DNA of 64,000 nucleotides from Paracoccaceae bacterium (GCA_022448245.1 JAKVCO010000007.1:62001-126000); one strand, 5' to 3'; counted from the stretch's first letter, positions 33,891 to 43,003 are shown. Made by a program: numbers and translations. The notes: generated by a model from the sequence alone, not told the origin.

Positions 33891-34508
33891 ATGTCCGAGA
33901 CGCCCGACGAATCCGCTCGCCACGCCACCAAGATGGCCAAGAAGAAGGCCGCCCGCGACAAGATCATGGCCACCAAGACCGATGAGAAAGGTCTCGTGAT
34001 GGTTCATACCGGCAAAGGTAAGGGTAAGAGCTCGGCCGCCTTCGGGATGATCTTCCGCCACATCGCCCATGGCCGCAAATGCGCCGTCGTGCAGTTCATC
34101 AAGGGCGGCATGTCCACCGGCGAGCGCGACCTTATCCTGGAGCGTTTCTCGGACCTTTGCGCCTTTCACACCATGGGCGAGGGCTTCACCTGGGAAACCC
34201 AGGACCGCGACCGCGACATCGAGATGGCCCAAGCCGCGTGGAAGAAAGCCAAAGAGCTGATCCGCGATCCGGCGAACCACATGGTACTGCTCGACGAGAT
34301 CAACATCGCGCTGCGCTACGACTACATCGACATCGCCGAGGTCGTGACCTTTCTCACAGAGGAAAAGCCCGAGATGACACACGTCGTTCTCACCGGCCGG
34401 AACGCCAAGGAGGAGCTGATCGAGGCCGCCGATCTCGTCACCGAGATGGAGCTCATTAAGCACCCCTTCCGCTCCGGCATCAAAGCTCAGATCGGTGTGG
34501 AATACTGA
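33891..34508 (+). CDS. cobO: Cob(I)yrinic acid a,c-diamide adenosyltransferase
   Basis: 205 residues of the CobA/CobO/BtuR P-loop family. Walker A is GKGKGKSS at residues 41-48 in VMVHTGKGKGKSSAAFGM; VLLDEINIALRYDYID is the Walker B region and VVLTGRNAKEELIEAADLVTEM the family C-terminal signature. It transfers the 5'-deoxyadenosyl group from ATP to the corrinoid cobalt. It is directly followed by the aldo/keto reductase gene with no gap. Confidence 0.96.
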   Translation: MSETPDESARHATKMAKKKAARDKIMATKTDEKGLVMVHTGKGKGKSSAAFGMIFRHIAHGRKCAVVQFIKGGMSTGERDLILERFSDLCAFHTMGEGFTWETQDRDRDIEMAQAAWKKAKELIRDPANHMVLLDEINIALRYDYIDIAEVVTFLTEEKPEMTHVVLTGRNAKEELIEAADLVTEMELIKHPFRSGIKAQIGVEY

Positions 34509-35486
34509 TTGGACCGGCAGGTGCTCACAGACGAACATCGCCTCTCCTTCGGGGGCTCGGGGCTGGGTGGTCTTTTCCGCAAGGTGAGTGCCAAGGAAGC
34601 GCATGACCTGCTCTCCGCCGCGTGGGACGCAGGCATCCGTTACTTCGACACCGCCCCCCACTACGGGCATGGGTCCTCCGAGCGCAGGCTGGGCGACTTC
34701 CTGCGCGACAAGACGGGCCATGTGATTTCAACAAAGGTCGGCAGGCTCCTGTCGCCTGATCCCGCCCCGCCGCCCGTCGTGCACGGTTTCCACAGCGCGC
34801 TGCCATTCAAGCAACGCTACGACTTCACCCATGACGGGGTGCTGCGGTCTCATGAGGACAGCCTGCAACGGATGGGGCTCGACCACGTCGATATCCTCTT
34901 CGCCCATGATCTGGGGGATCCAGATGCAGGCACCGATACCGATCACCACCGCGCCGAGTTCCTCGAAGGCGGTGGGCACCGCGCGATGGCGCGGCTGAAG
35001 GAGGAAGGCACGATCTCGGCTATCGGGATCGGGGTGAACACTATTGAAATTTGCGAGGAGCTCGTGGGCCGTTTGGAGCTCGATCACATCCTCCTCGCGG
35101 GGCGCTACACCCTGCTCGAACAGCGCGCGCTGGAACGCCTTTTCCCGCTCTGCGAGGCCCATGGCGTCAAAATCGTCGTAGGCGGGGTCTTCAACTCCGG
35201 CATCCTGGCCACCGGCGCCACTGAAGGGACCACCTACAACTATGCCCCCGCGACCCAGCCCATCATGGACCGCGTCCGCGAGATCGAAGCGATCTGCGCC
35301 CGCCATGACGTCGCGCTCCCCACCGCCGCGCTGCAATACCCGGCGCAGCACCCCCTTGTGGCCTCGACCCTCATCGGCACAACGCAGACCCGTACCCTTC
35401 TTAGAAACATTGACCACTTCGCCGCCCCGGTCTCACAGACCTTGTGGCAGGAGCTCTCTGACGCGGGATTGGCACCCGCAGCCTAG
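34509..35486 (+). CDS. Aldo/keto reductase (aldose 1-dehydrogenase-like)
   Basis: 325 residues, TIM-barrel AKR of the L-fucose/D-threo-aldose 1-dehydrogenase type. The catalytic tetrad appears as Asp and Tyr in AGIRYFDTAPHYGHGSSE, Lys in VISTKVGRLLSP, and His in VDILFAHDLGD. The frame starts with TTG right after the cobO stop; GTG at 34521 is a possible alternative. Coupling to cobO suggests co-transcription, but sugar oxidation has no evident cobalamin link. Confidence 0.87.
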   Translation: MDRQVLTDEHRLSFGGSGLGGLFRKVSAKEAHDLLSAAWDAGIRYFDTAPHYGHGSSERRLGDFLRDKTGHVISTKVGRLLSPDPAPPPVVHGFHSALPFKQRYDFTHDGVLRSHEDSLQRMGLDHVDILFAHDLGDPDAGTDTDHHRAEFLEGGGHRAMARLKEEGTISAIGIGVNTIEICEELVGRLELDHILLAGRYTLLEQRALERLFPLCEAHGVKIVVGGVFNSGILATGATEGTTYNYAPATQPIMDRVREIEAICARHDVALPTAALQYPAQHPLVASTLIGTTQTRTLLRNIDHFAAPVSQTLWQELSDAGLAPAA

Positions 35487-35552
35487 GCGCACGCTTCTTG
35501 ATCGGATCTGGCCTTTCAGGCACTGTGCCGCCAAAAGACAAACGAGGCGGGC

Positions 35553-36335
35553 ATGGCGACAGACATCAGCGTGATGGGGCGCTCTTTCAGCGTTCTTGAG
35601 AATACCAACGACAACTTCTGGGCACGGGTGAACAACGGCTCTTGGGAACCCGAGACGTTCGAAATCTTCGACCGTTTTGTGGACGAAGACACCCTCGTGA
35701 TCGATTTCGGCGCCTGGATCGGGCCGACGGTCCTCTTCGCGGCTCAAAGCGCAGGCATGACCTTGGCGTTTGAGCCCGACCAAGCGGCGTTCAAAACGCT
35801 CCGAAACAACGTCGACCTCAATGCCGAAGCGGCTTGGTCTTCCCGGATCCGGATTTTTGAGGAAGGCATCCATGCCTCGGGCAAGCCGATCACCATTGGC
35901 GCGCCGGGCAAGGCGGGGAACTCAACATCCGGATCGCTCTTTGCGGGCCGTAAGGCGAGCTGGACGATCGAAACCCACCGCCTTCAGGACGTGATCGCCA
36001 AGCACCGTGGCGACCACAAAAAGATCTTCGTGAAAATGGACATCGAAGGCGGGGAATACGACCTCATTCCAGAGATCACGGACCTCTTCGCAGATCCTTC
36101 GATCACCTTCTACATCTCGTTTCATCAGCGCATTCTCAGGGGATTTATCGAAGCTCGAACGGGCGATGAGGACGCAGCCACGGAAGAATACAACGGCATC
36201 ATGCGCAAGACATACGATTGCCTGCCGTGGGATCGCACGATCGAGCGCACGAACGGCAAGCCCTTCCGGCCCGCCATGGTCAAGCGACGCATGGCCAACA
36301 ACAGACGTCTTCCCCCTGAACTGGTGATTTACTGA
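35553..36335 (+). CDS. FkbM-family methyltransferase
   Basis: 260 residues, SAM-dependent methyltransferase fold. Motif I appears as LVIDFGAWIGPTVLFAAQSA, followed by LAFEPDQAAFKTLRNNV, then KIFVKMDIEGGEYDLIPEI, a pattern strongly typical of FkbM proteins, which usually O-methylate sugars or polyketides. Substrate not predictable. It ends TGATG into the first Lin0512 gene, so it is the head of a coupled group; 66 bp separate it from the aldo/keto reductase. Confidence 0.87.
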   Translation: MATDISVMGRSFSVLENTNDNFWARVNNGSWEPETFEIFDRFVDEDTLVIDFGAWIGPTVLFAAQSAGMTLAFEPDQAAFKTLRNNVDLNAEAAWSSRIRIFEEGIHASGKPITIGAPGKAGNSTSGSLFAGRKASWTIETHRLQDVIAKHRGDHKKIFVKMDIEGGEYDLIPEITDLFADPSITFYISFHQRILRGFIEARTGDEDAATEEYNGIMRKTYDCLPWDRTIERTNGKPFRPAMVKRRMANNRRLPPELVIY

Positions 36336-36670
36336 TGGCCCCCCTCCTCATCGAATTCGGCATGGGCACCTCGCTGCGCCGCCAAGACTATACCGAAGCC
36401 GCAACGCGAGCGCTGAAAGACGCGCTCTGGCACAACTCGATCAATCTAGCAGAGCTCTTCGGCAAGGATAAATCCGACATGAAACTCTGCTGCGTGATCG
36501 GCGTGCAGGAGCCCGATCAGGTGGACACTGACAAGCTCGCCTCTGTCTTTCCTTACGGCCAGCTGACCTTCCACGCCGAAAAGGGCGGGCTCGATATCCC
36601 GCGCCCGAACGGCAAGCCTACCGTCATCGCTAATGTGGCCATCAAAGTCTCCCTGGAGGGCGTGTCATGA
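36335..36670 (+). CDS. Lin0512-family protein, first of a tandem pair
   Basis: 111 residues, small uncharacterised conserved family. The N-terminal signature is IEFGMGTSLRRQDYTEAAT followed by RALKDALWHNSI. It starts in a TGATG overlap with the methyltransferase and ends in an ATGA overlap with its paralogue. A cysteine pair LCCVIGVQEP in mid-protein is absent from the second copy. Function unknown. Confidence 0.85.
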   Translation: MAPLLIEFGMGTSLRRQDYTEAATRALKDALWHNSINLAELFGKDKSDMKLCCVIGVQEPDQVDTDKLASVFPYGQLTFHAEKGGLDIPRPNGKPTVIANVAIKVSLEGVS

Positions 36671-37011
36671 GCGATCAGCGTTTCATCATCGAAATGGGCA
36701 TGGGCAACGACCTTTACGGCGGGGACCAGACCAAGGCAGCCACCCGCGCGATCGAGGATGCGATGCGTCATTCGTCGATCCCTCTCTTCGAGGTCCGCGG
36801 GATTTCTCACGACGAAATGCGTGTCGAGGTGACCGTGGGTGTGCCTGACCCGGACAGCGTCGATCTGGAGGCGCTGAAGGCCCATCTGCCGCGAAGGCGC
36901 GTGTCTGTGAAGGCGGTTGAGGGCGGGCTTCACGTGCGCACGCCCGCCAATAAGGAAGGGATCATAGTGGCCAGTGCGGCCATCGAGGCCTATCTGCCTC
37001 CGCAGCACTGA
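36667..37011 (+). CDS. Lin0512-family protein, second of a tandem pair
   Basis: 114 residues, clearly paralogous to the preceding gene: IEMGMGNDLYGGDQTKAAT and RAIEDAMRHSSI align with its signature at the same positions. Moderate divergence elsewhere suggests the two differ in role and may form a hetero-oligomer (inference). ATGA overlap with the first copy; 14 bp before the FMN reductase gene. Confidence 0.85.
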   Translation: MSDQRFIIEMGMGNDLYGGDQTKAATRAIEDAMRHSSIPLFEVRGISHDEMRVEVTVGVPDPDSVDLEALKAHLPRRRVSVKAVEGGLHVRTPANKEGIIVASAAIEAYLPPQH

Positions 37012-37025
37012 CAAAAGGAAGACAA

Positions 37026-37562
37026 ATGCCTGCCCACCGCCTCCTCGGCATCTCCGGCTCGCTGCGCGCGGCCTCCACGAACACCAAGCTCATCCACGCG
37101 GCCAAAGACATCTTTGACCCAGCGGAGTTCACGATGGGGTCCATCGATCTGCCGCTTTACTCCGGCGACGTGGAAGAGGGCGGCATCCCGGCTTCCGTTC
37201 AGGCGCTGTCCGACCAGATCAAAGCCGCTGACGCCGTGATCATTTCGACGCCCGAATACAACAAGCTCCTCTCCGGGTCGCTCAAGAACGCGCTGGATTG
37301 GGTGAGCCGCACCGAGGGCGCGCCATGGAAGGGCAAGCCCGTCGCGGTGATGTCTGCGGCCGCCGGTCGCGCGGGTGGTGAGCGAGGTCAGTGGACGCTG
37401 CGCCTTGCGCTCAATCCGTTCCAGCCGCGCGTGATACCGGGGCCTGAGTTCCACCTCGCCTCGAGCGCGAAGGGCTTTAACGAAGACGGCACCTTCGCGG
37501 ATGAGAGCACCGCGAAGTTCCTCGGCACGCTCATGGGCAACCTCAAGGCCGAGATCGGGTGA
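37026..37562 (+). CDS. NADPH-dependent FMN reductase family protein
   Basis: 178 residues, flavodoxin-like fold. The phosphate-binding loop for FMN is GISGSLRAASTNTKL, and the IISTPEYNKLLSGSLKNALDWVSR stretch (here read as PEYNKLLSGSLKNALDW) is the family signature. It reduces flavin, quinones or azo dyes using NAD(P)H. An AAAAGGAAG site precedes the ATG. It overlaps the next gene as GTGA. Confidence 0.9.
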   Translation: MPAHRLLGISGSLRAASTNTKLIHAAKDIFDPAEFTMGSIDLPLYSGDVEEGGIPASVQALSDQIKAADAVIISTPEYNKLLSGSLKNALDWVSRTEGAPWKGKPVAVMSAAAGRAGGERGQWTLRLALNPFQPRVIPGPEFHLASSAKGFNEDGTFADESTAKFLGTLMGNLKAEIG

Positions 37563-38335
37563 GCAGCGCCCGGCGCCTCACCTGCTCGGTTGATCCTGCG
37601 CGGGCTCAGGCGTTTTTTGCGACATTGGGGGAGGCGCGCGGCGTGACCGCCGGCGATCCCCTGCCTCCCTTCTTCCATCAGATCTACTTCTGGGATCCGA
37701 AACCGGCGGGCGAGCTTGGCCCCGATGGCCACCCGGCTTTGGGAGGGTTCCTGCCCGACATGGGTTTCCCGCGCCGGATGTGGGCGGGCGGGCGCCTTCA
37801 GTTCCACGCCTCCCTACGCGCTGGCGTGCCCGCGACGCTGACGTCTCGCGTAGCCTCTGCGGAGCGGAAAGAAGGCCGCGCCGGGCCCATGGCCGTGGTC
37901 ACAGTTTCACACGAGATCAACCAAGAGGGCCTCATCCTCGAGGAGGAGCAGGACCTCGTCTACCTCCCCGCCGACTTCAAGCGCCCACCGCCGAAGCGCG
38001 CGCCCGAGGCGGATGAAAGTGAGCCGCTCGCGTTCAATACAACAACGCTCTTCCGGTACTCTGCACTGACCTTCAACGGCCACCGCATCCACTACGACCC
38101 CGACTATGCGACGGGGGTGGAGGGCTACCCGGGCCTCGTCGTGCACGGCCCCCTCTTGGCGCAGCATCTGATGCTCTTCGCGGAGCGCTCCCTCGGCCCG
38201 CTCAAAAGCTTCCGCTTCCGCGCGCTGGCGCCGCTGATGGATTTTGAGACCGCGAAGGCCTGCCGGGCGGGCGGTGAGTTCTGGATCGAAGGGCCGGACG
38301 GGCGGCTGTGCCTGACAGCCCAGGCCTCAGCGTAG
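37559..38335 (+). CDS. FAS1-like/MaoC-type hot-dog dehydratase (mesaconyl-CoA hydratase-like)
   Basis: 258 residues starting at GTG 37559. The N-terminal half resembles the FAS1-like dehydratase domain (MWAGGRLQFHASLRAG); the C-terminal half has a MaoC-like hydratase pattern with FNGHRIHYDPDYATGVEGYP and LVVHGPLLAQHLM, the catalytic Asp/His region. Enzymes of this double hot-dog type hydrate or dehydrate short branched acyl-CoAs, for example mesaconyl-C4-CoA. The neighbouring FMN reductase gives no clear pathway. Its 3' end overlaps the convergent FAD oxidase gene by 9 bp. Confidence 0.82.
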   Translation: MSSARRLTCSVDPARAQAFFATLGEARGVTAGDPLPPFFHQIYFWDPKPAGELGPDGHPALGGFLPDMGFPRRMWAGGRLQFHASLRAGVPATLTSRVASAERKEGRAGPMAVVTVSHEINQEGLILEEEQDLVYLPADFKRPPPKRAPEADESEPLAFNTTTLFRYSALTFNGHRIHYDPDYATGVEGYPGLVVHGPLLAQHLMLFAERSLGPLKSFRFRALAPLMDFETAKACRAGGEFWIEGPDGRLCLTAQASA

Positions 38336-39352
38336 GTTCGCCTCGACGCCGAACCCCTCAGGGATCGTATCGCGGCCCTCGAGGATGAGGTCAGCCATCA
38401 CCTCCCCCACTTTGGGCGCCATGCCGAAACCGATCTTGAAGCCACCGTTGGCGATGTAGTGACCCGGTCTTCCGGGCCAGCTCCCAAGCATCGGCGCCCG
38501 GCTGCGCGCGCGGGGGCGCAAGCCCGCCCAGCGCTGTATCACCTCTGCTTCCACCAGCACAGGCACCGCTGCACGGGCCCGCGCAATCACGTCATCGAGC
38601 AGCGCATCGGTGCCTTCGTGTTCATACTCCCGCTCCGAAGTTGAGCCAATCGCCACGGTCCCATCGAGATGTGGCATGATGTGGAGCGCATCGGCAAAGA
38701 GCTGTGGTAGCCCCGCCCGGTCGAGCCTGAGCAGCGCCGCCTGCCCCTTCACTGCATTGCCAGCGTTCAGCTCCGCCAACCCCGCCGCACCAGTTGCCCA
38801 GAGCACGGCACCTTCATCGTCGGCCTCGGCCTCGATCACCCCGCCCTTGGCCTCCACCGCCTTGGCCAAAGCGCGGGTCGCGAGCTTCGGGTTCAGATGG
38901 GCACTGAGATCATCGAAGATGAGCTGGCCGGTGGGGCTCTGTGGCGCCCATGGTTCAACAGCTTCACGAAGCTCCCACGTGGCCGCGCCTTGCCAGAGGT
39001 CCTTGGCGCTCTCCGCCCTCGCTCGCGCCAGCCCGAGCGCCCGCGCATCCGCCACGGGCTGCAAGCGGCCCGTTCGGGCGTACCCCGTGGGAAGGCCCGT
39101 TAAAGCCTCAATCTCCGGCCACAACGCGCGCGCCATCAGGAGGCTCTCGAACTGAAAGGCTTTCTTCGGGTTCCAATTCTCAGGCGTATGCGGCGCCAAG
39201 GCCCCCACGATCCCGCCCGACGCGCCAGCGGCCACGCCGCCCGGATCGACCACACGCACCCGCGCGCCGCGCTTCACCGCAGCCCACGCGACCGACAAAC
39301 CAAAAATGCCCGCACCCCGAATAGTTAGATCGTAGCTTGCCAAAGCGTGCAC
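38327..39352 (-). CDS. FAD-dependent DAO-family oxidoreductase, probable stand-alone MnmC oxidase domain
   Basis: 341 residues. The FAD-binding motif is IRGAGIFGLSVAWAAVKRG, with the first glycine region GAGIFG, and AAGASGGIVGALAPHTPENW resembles the GASGxxxGALYP segment of the MnmC FAD domain. It is divergent from mnmD with only 20 bp between start codons; in E. coli the two activities are fused as MnmC. Predicted role: removal of the carboxymethyl group from cmnm5s2U34 of tRNA. A glycine-oxidase (ThiO)-like amine oxidase is the alternative. The start codon is GTG, and its distance from a GAGG site is short, so a slightly later start is possible. Confidence 0.72.
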   Translation of the reverse strand: MHALASYDLTIRGAGIFGLSVAWAAVKRGARVRVVDPGGVAAGASGGIVGALAPHTPENWNPKKAFQFESLLMARALWPEIEALTGLPTGYARTGRLQPVADARALGLARARAESAKDLWQGAATWELREAVEPWAPQSPTGQLIFDDLSAHLNPKLATRALAKAVEAKGGVIEAEADDEGAVLWATGAAGLAELNAGNAVKGQAALLRLDRAGLPQLFADALHIMPHLDGTVAIGSTSEREYEHEGTDALLDDVIARARAAVPVLVEAEVIQRWAGLRPRARSRAPMLGSWPGRPGHYIANGGFKIGFGMAPKVGEVMADLILEGRDTIPEGFGVEANLR

Positions 39353-39372
39353 ACCCTCGTTAGCTCCCCTCG

Positions 39373-40035
39373 ATGGCCGAGATAGAGCACCCCACAGCCA
39401 ACGTCACGTGGCGCGACGGCGATGTTCCCGTCTCGACCCGTTTTGATGACCCCTATTACTCGCTCGAGAACGGCTTGGCGGAGACGGAGCATACGTTCCT
39501 GTCCGGCAATGACCTGCCCGCGCGGTTCCGCGATGGGTTCCACGTGGCCGAGCTTGGCTTTGGCACCGGGCTGAACTTTCTGGCGACGGTGCGCGCGTGG
39601 CGCGAGGCCGGGACGCCCGGCACGCTGCACTACACCTCCTTCGAGCTCTACCCGATGGATCCAAGCGATGCCGAACGCGCGCTTGACGCGTTTCCGGGGC
39701 TATTTGAGAAAGATCTCGCGCCCATGTGGGAGGGCGAGTTGTCGCTCCCATGGCTCGAGGCCCGAGTGGTCACCGGTGACGCGCGCAAGACGCTGCCAGC
39801 CTGGTCCCAGAAAGCCGATGCATGGTTCCTCGATGGCTTTTCGCCCGCCAAGAACCCGGAGCTTTGGGAGCCTGCATTGATGGCGGCCGTCGGCGCACAC
39901 ACGGCCCCGGGCGGCACCTGCGCCACCTACTCCGCCGCCGGAGCAATACGGCGATCTTTGGAAGACGCGAGCTTCAGCGTAGAACGCGTCCCAGGCTACG
40001 GGCGCAAGCGGCATATGACACGGGGGCAGCGATGA
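39373..40035 (+). CDS. mnmD: tRNA (5-methylaminomethyl-2-thiouridine)(34) methyltransferase MnmD
   Basis: 220 residues matching the N-terminal methyltransferase domain of E. coli MnmC, here as a separate protein. Motifs are FHVAELGFGTGLNFLAT for SAM binding and DAWFLDGFSPAKNPELW, a strong MnmD signature. It adds the final methyl to nm5s2U34 in the wobble position of Lys/Glu/Gln tRNAs. Its stop overlaps the DMT permease start (ATGA). No clear ribosome site before ATG 39373, and little promoter space. Confidence 0.9.
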   Translation: MAEIEHPTANVTWRDGDVPVSTRFDDPYYSLENGLAETEHTFLSGNDLPARFRDGFHVAELGFGTGLNFLATVRAWREAGTPGTLHYTSFELYPMDPSDAERALDAFPGLFEKDLAPMWEGELSLPWLEARVVTGDARKTLPAWSQKADAWFLDGFSPAKNPELWEPALMAAVGAHTAPGGTCATYSAAGAIRRSLEDASFSVERVPGYGRKRHMTRGQR

Positions 40036-40901
40036 CCAACAACCGCCTCGGCATCGCCCTAATGGTGGCCACCACTTTCGTTTTCGCCATGCAGGACGGG
40101 ATCAGCAGGCACCTCGCCGGCGAATACAACGTCATCATGGTCGTCATGGTCCGCTACTGGTTCTTTGCGGCCTTTGTCATGACCGTCGCGGGCACGCGCG
40201 CGGGGGGAATCCGCAAGGCTGCACGGACCGAGCAACCCTTCTTACAGATGGGGCGTGGCCTGCTGCTCGCCACCGAGATCTGCGTCATGGTGCTGGCCTT
40301 TACCCTGCTCGGACTTGTGGAGAGCCTTGCCATCTTCACGGTCTACCCACTGATCGTGGCAGCGCTCTCCGGGCCGATCTTGGGCGAGAAGGTGGGCCCC
40401 TACCGCTGGGCTGCCATCGGGATCGGCTTCATGGGTGTCCTCGTCATCCTGAAACCAGGCTTTGGGGTCTTTTCGCCCTACGCGCTTATGGCCGTGTGCA
40501 GCGCCTGCCTCTTCGCGCTCTATGGCCTGCTCACACGCTACGCCGCCCGCAAGGACACGACTGAGACGTCGTTCTTCTGGACCGGAACCGCTGGCGCCGT
40601 GGCCATGACCATCGTAGGTGTCTGGTTCTGGGAAGATATGACCGCACCCGACTGGGGCTGGATGGCGCTGCTGTGCATGACAGGCGCCCTCGGGCACTAC
40701 CTGCTGATCCGCTGCTACGAGGTGGCCGAGGCCTCCGCCGTGCAGCCCTTCGCCTACCTCCAGCTCGTCTTTGGCGCGGCAATCGGCGTGAGCGTCTTTG
40801 GGGAAATCATCCGCTGGAACGTGGCCGCAGGCGCCGCGCTCGTCGTGGCGGCGGGCCTCTTTACTCTGTGGCGCGAGCGGCGGGCCTCAACTGAGGCCTG
40901 A
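40032..40901 (+). CDS. EamA/DMT-superfamily permease
   Basis: 289 residues with about ten membrane helices in two EamA halves; the first begins RLGIALMVATTFVFAMQDGI and the second SPYALMAVCSACLFALYGLL. Typical of the S-adenosylmethionine/purine-type DMT exporters common in roseobacters; substrate unknown. I start at ATG 40032, which overlaps the mnmD stop; longer starts lie inside mnmD. The last 41 bp overlap the convergent lytic transglycosylase gene. Confidence 0.87.
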   Translation: MTNNRLGIALMVATTFVFAMQDGISRHLAGEYNVIMVVMVRYWFFAAFVMTVAGTRAGGIRKAARTEQPFLQMGRGLLLATEICVMVLAFTLLGLVESLAIFTVYPLIVAALSGPILGEKVGPYRWAAIGIGFMGVLVILKPGFGVFSPYALMAVCSACLFALYGLLTRYAARKDTTETSFFWTGTAGAVAMTIVGVWFWEDMTAPDWGWMALLCMTGALGHYLLIRCYEVAEASAVQPFAYLQLVFGAAIGVSVFGEIIRWNVAAGAALVVAAGLFTLWRERRASTEA

Positions 40902-42879
40902 GGCTTTTCGTCGGCGCCCAGACAGGGGCGCTCGGGCCGCTGACCTCACCACTTGGCATGGCGCCGCGCAGCGTCGCCTCGAAGTTCAGGGGCACCGCCT
41001 CCCCCGCCAAGCGCGCGCGATAGACAGGCAGAGACTCCGTCACCCGCATCACGTAGTTGCGCGTCTCCCGGAAGGGGATGTGTTCGATCCAATCCACGAC
41101 GTCGACATTGCCACGACGCGGGTCTCCGCGTGAGGCCATCCAGTTGTCCGCCCGCGACGGCCCCGCGTTATAGGCGACCGAGATCAGCACAGGGCTGTTG
41201 CCGTAACGAGTTTGTAGCTCCGCCAAGAATGTCAGGCCGAGGCGCGCGTTGTAGGCCGGGTCGCTGGTCAACCGCCCCTCGCTAAAGCCAACGCCGAGGT
41301 CGGAGGCCATCTCCCGCGCGGTAGGGACCATCAGCTGCATGAGGCCGCGCGCACCCACGGGAGAGACGACCTTTGGGTCAAACTCACTTTCCCGCCGTGC
41401 CACGGCGAGCGCGAGCTCAGGCGGCACGCCACCAGTTTCGTCCGCGAGCGGGTGAAGGGCATAGTACGGGCCTTCGATCAGATGGCCGTACTGAACGCCG
41501 CGCTTGCCGATCATGACTTCGAGATGCGGCTCGCGCAGCTCTTCGCGCACCATTTCGACCATCTGGCCGATCTCATTACGCGTCAGGCTCTCGGCCAGAT
41601 GGGTCAGGAAACGTTCCCCGAGGGACAGATCGCCCGCTGCAATCAGGAGACGCGCTGCCTCGTAGACGGAGCTATCTGTCCAAGCCGCCTCACGCCAATC
41701 CGGGAAGATTTCATTGCCGATCAGAGCCGGGTCCATGCCGACGCCGATCTCCTCGGCGGCAAGGAGGCCGTAGAACGCAGTCTGGTGCTGAGCCGCACGC
41801 ATGTAGTCGAACTGCGCCGCATCCGTGACGCCAACGGCGGCATGGGCACGGGCCTGCCAGTACTGAGCACGAGCGAGCGAGATGGGCGTATCCACCGCCT
41901 TCTCCACGCGCTCGAAATGGATGAGCGCCTGATCCGCGTCCCGCAGTTTGCGCAGCGCGATGTAGCCGGAGAGCCACTCAAGATCGGCATAGTGGCGCCC
42001 CTCGGAGAGGCCGTGGTTCGCGGCAAGGCGATAGGCGCGGCGGTCGGCGCCCTCTCGCATCAGCTGTCGGGCGTAGCGGCGGCGCAGGTTGCCCCATGCT
42101 TCCGGCTGACCAAGTTCCGTCTGCGCGGAGATCAGTTCAATCGCGGAATCCGTGCGCCCCCGCGTCGCGCGCCAGAGGAAGCGTTCAAAGGCCAAGCCGG
42201 GGTCTGAGGACTGCGGGGCAGGCACAGCGGCAATCAATGCGTTCAGCCCGTCACGGTTCTCGCGCAGCGCTATCCGCGCGCGGGTCAGGGCCGCATCGCC
42301 TGCACTGAGACGGGGCAATAGACGTTCTGCCTGCTCGGTCAGGCCGCGCCAAAGCAGCATGTCAGCGCGGGCCGCGTGGAACGGCGCTACTGTCTGGCCG
42401 TAGGCGGCGAGGAAGGCTGTTTCCTCCTCCTCACTCATCGAATGTGTTGTCCAGGCGCGCACAGCTTCCGTCCGGGCGGCTTCGGATTCGTTGACAGCTG
42501 TCAACGTTTGGGCAAGGCGCAGTGACCCGTTCCCCGTGCGCGGCAACTGAGGCGCAAAGAAGCTGATGATATCGCGGGCGGAAGCCGCTTCCGTAATCGA
42601 CTGCTCGGACCGGCTGCGCAGATAAGGGAGGCCTGGCCAGTCAGGATGACGCTCCAGAAACGCGCGAGTCTCGGCAAAGGTCCCCTCTTTGGCGCGAAGC
42701 CGGTGCCATTCGATAATGTCCCGCGCCAGGGGCCCTGCAGCCGCCGCACGTGCGGTCGCGCGATCCCAATCCCCGGCCGCGCGCGCCTCAAGCGCCTCTC
42801 TCAACGCAGAAGTTCCCTGCGCCGTAGCAGCCCCCGAAATCATCAAAAGGGCGATAGCAAATGCCAGAATTGGTCTCAT
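40861..42879 (-). CDS. slt: Soluble lytic murein transglycosylase (Slt70-like)
   Basis: 672 residues from ATG 42879, giving signal peptide RPILAFAIALLMISGAATAQ; the frame is open to 42969 but the added 30 residues would mask the signal. A long alpha-superhelical U/L region precedes the C-terminal SLT domain, whose catalytic glutamate is in AVARRESEFDPKVVSPVGA, followed by RGLMQLMVPTAREMA and ISVAYNAGPSRADNWM. It degrades peptidoglycan in the periplasm. Divergent from dapA. The tail overlaps the DMT permease gene. Confidence 0.93.
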   Translation of the reverse strand: MRPILAFAIALLMISGAATAQGTSALREALEARAAGDWDRATARAAAAGPLARDIIEWHRLRAKEGTFAETRAFLERHPDWPGLPYLRSRSEQSITEAASARDIISFFAPQLPRTGNGSLRLAQTLTAVNESEAARTEAVRAWTTHSMSEEEETAFLAAYGQTVAPFHAARADMLLWRGLTEQAERLLPRLSAGDAALTRARIALRENRDGLNALIAAVPAPQSSDPGLAFERFLWRATRGRTDSAIELISAQTELGQPEAWGNLRRRYARQLMREGADRRAYRLAANHGLSEGRHYADLEWLSGYIALRKLRDADQALIHFERVEKAVDTPISLARAQYWQARAHAAVGVTDAAQFDYMRAAQHQTAFYGLLAAEEIGVGMDPALIGNEIFPDWREAAWTDSSVYEAARLLIAAGDLSLGERFLTHLAESLTRNEIGQMVEMVREELREPHLEVMIGKRGVQYGHLIEGPYYALHPLADETGGVPPELALAVARRESEFDPKVVSPVGARGLMQLMVPTAREMASDLGVGFSEGRLTSDPAYNARLGLTFLAELQTRYGNSPVLISVAYNAGPSRADNWMASRGDPRRGNVDVVDWIEHIPFRETRNYVMRVTESLPVYRARLAGEAVPLNFEATLRGAMPSGEVSGPSAPVWAPTKSLRPQLRPAARATE

Positions 42880-43003
42880 GGACCCCTGTTCGCTGCTCGT
42901 TTCTCTTTGAAATGAGCGCTCAGGCCCCTTGTGGCAACTGACAATCTTGGCATAGCAGGACCTGCGCACAGTCTAACGCGCGAATTCGCCGAAGGAGGCT
43001 AAC

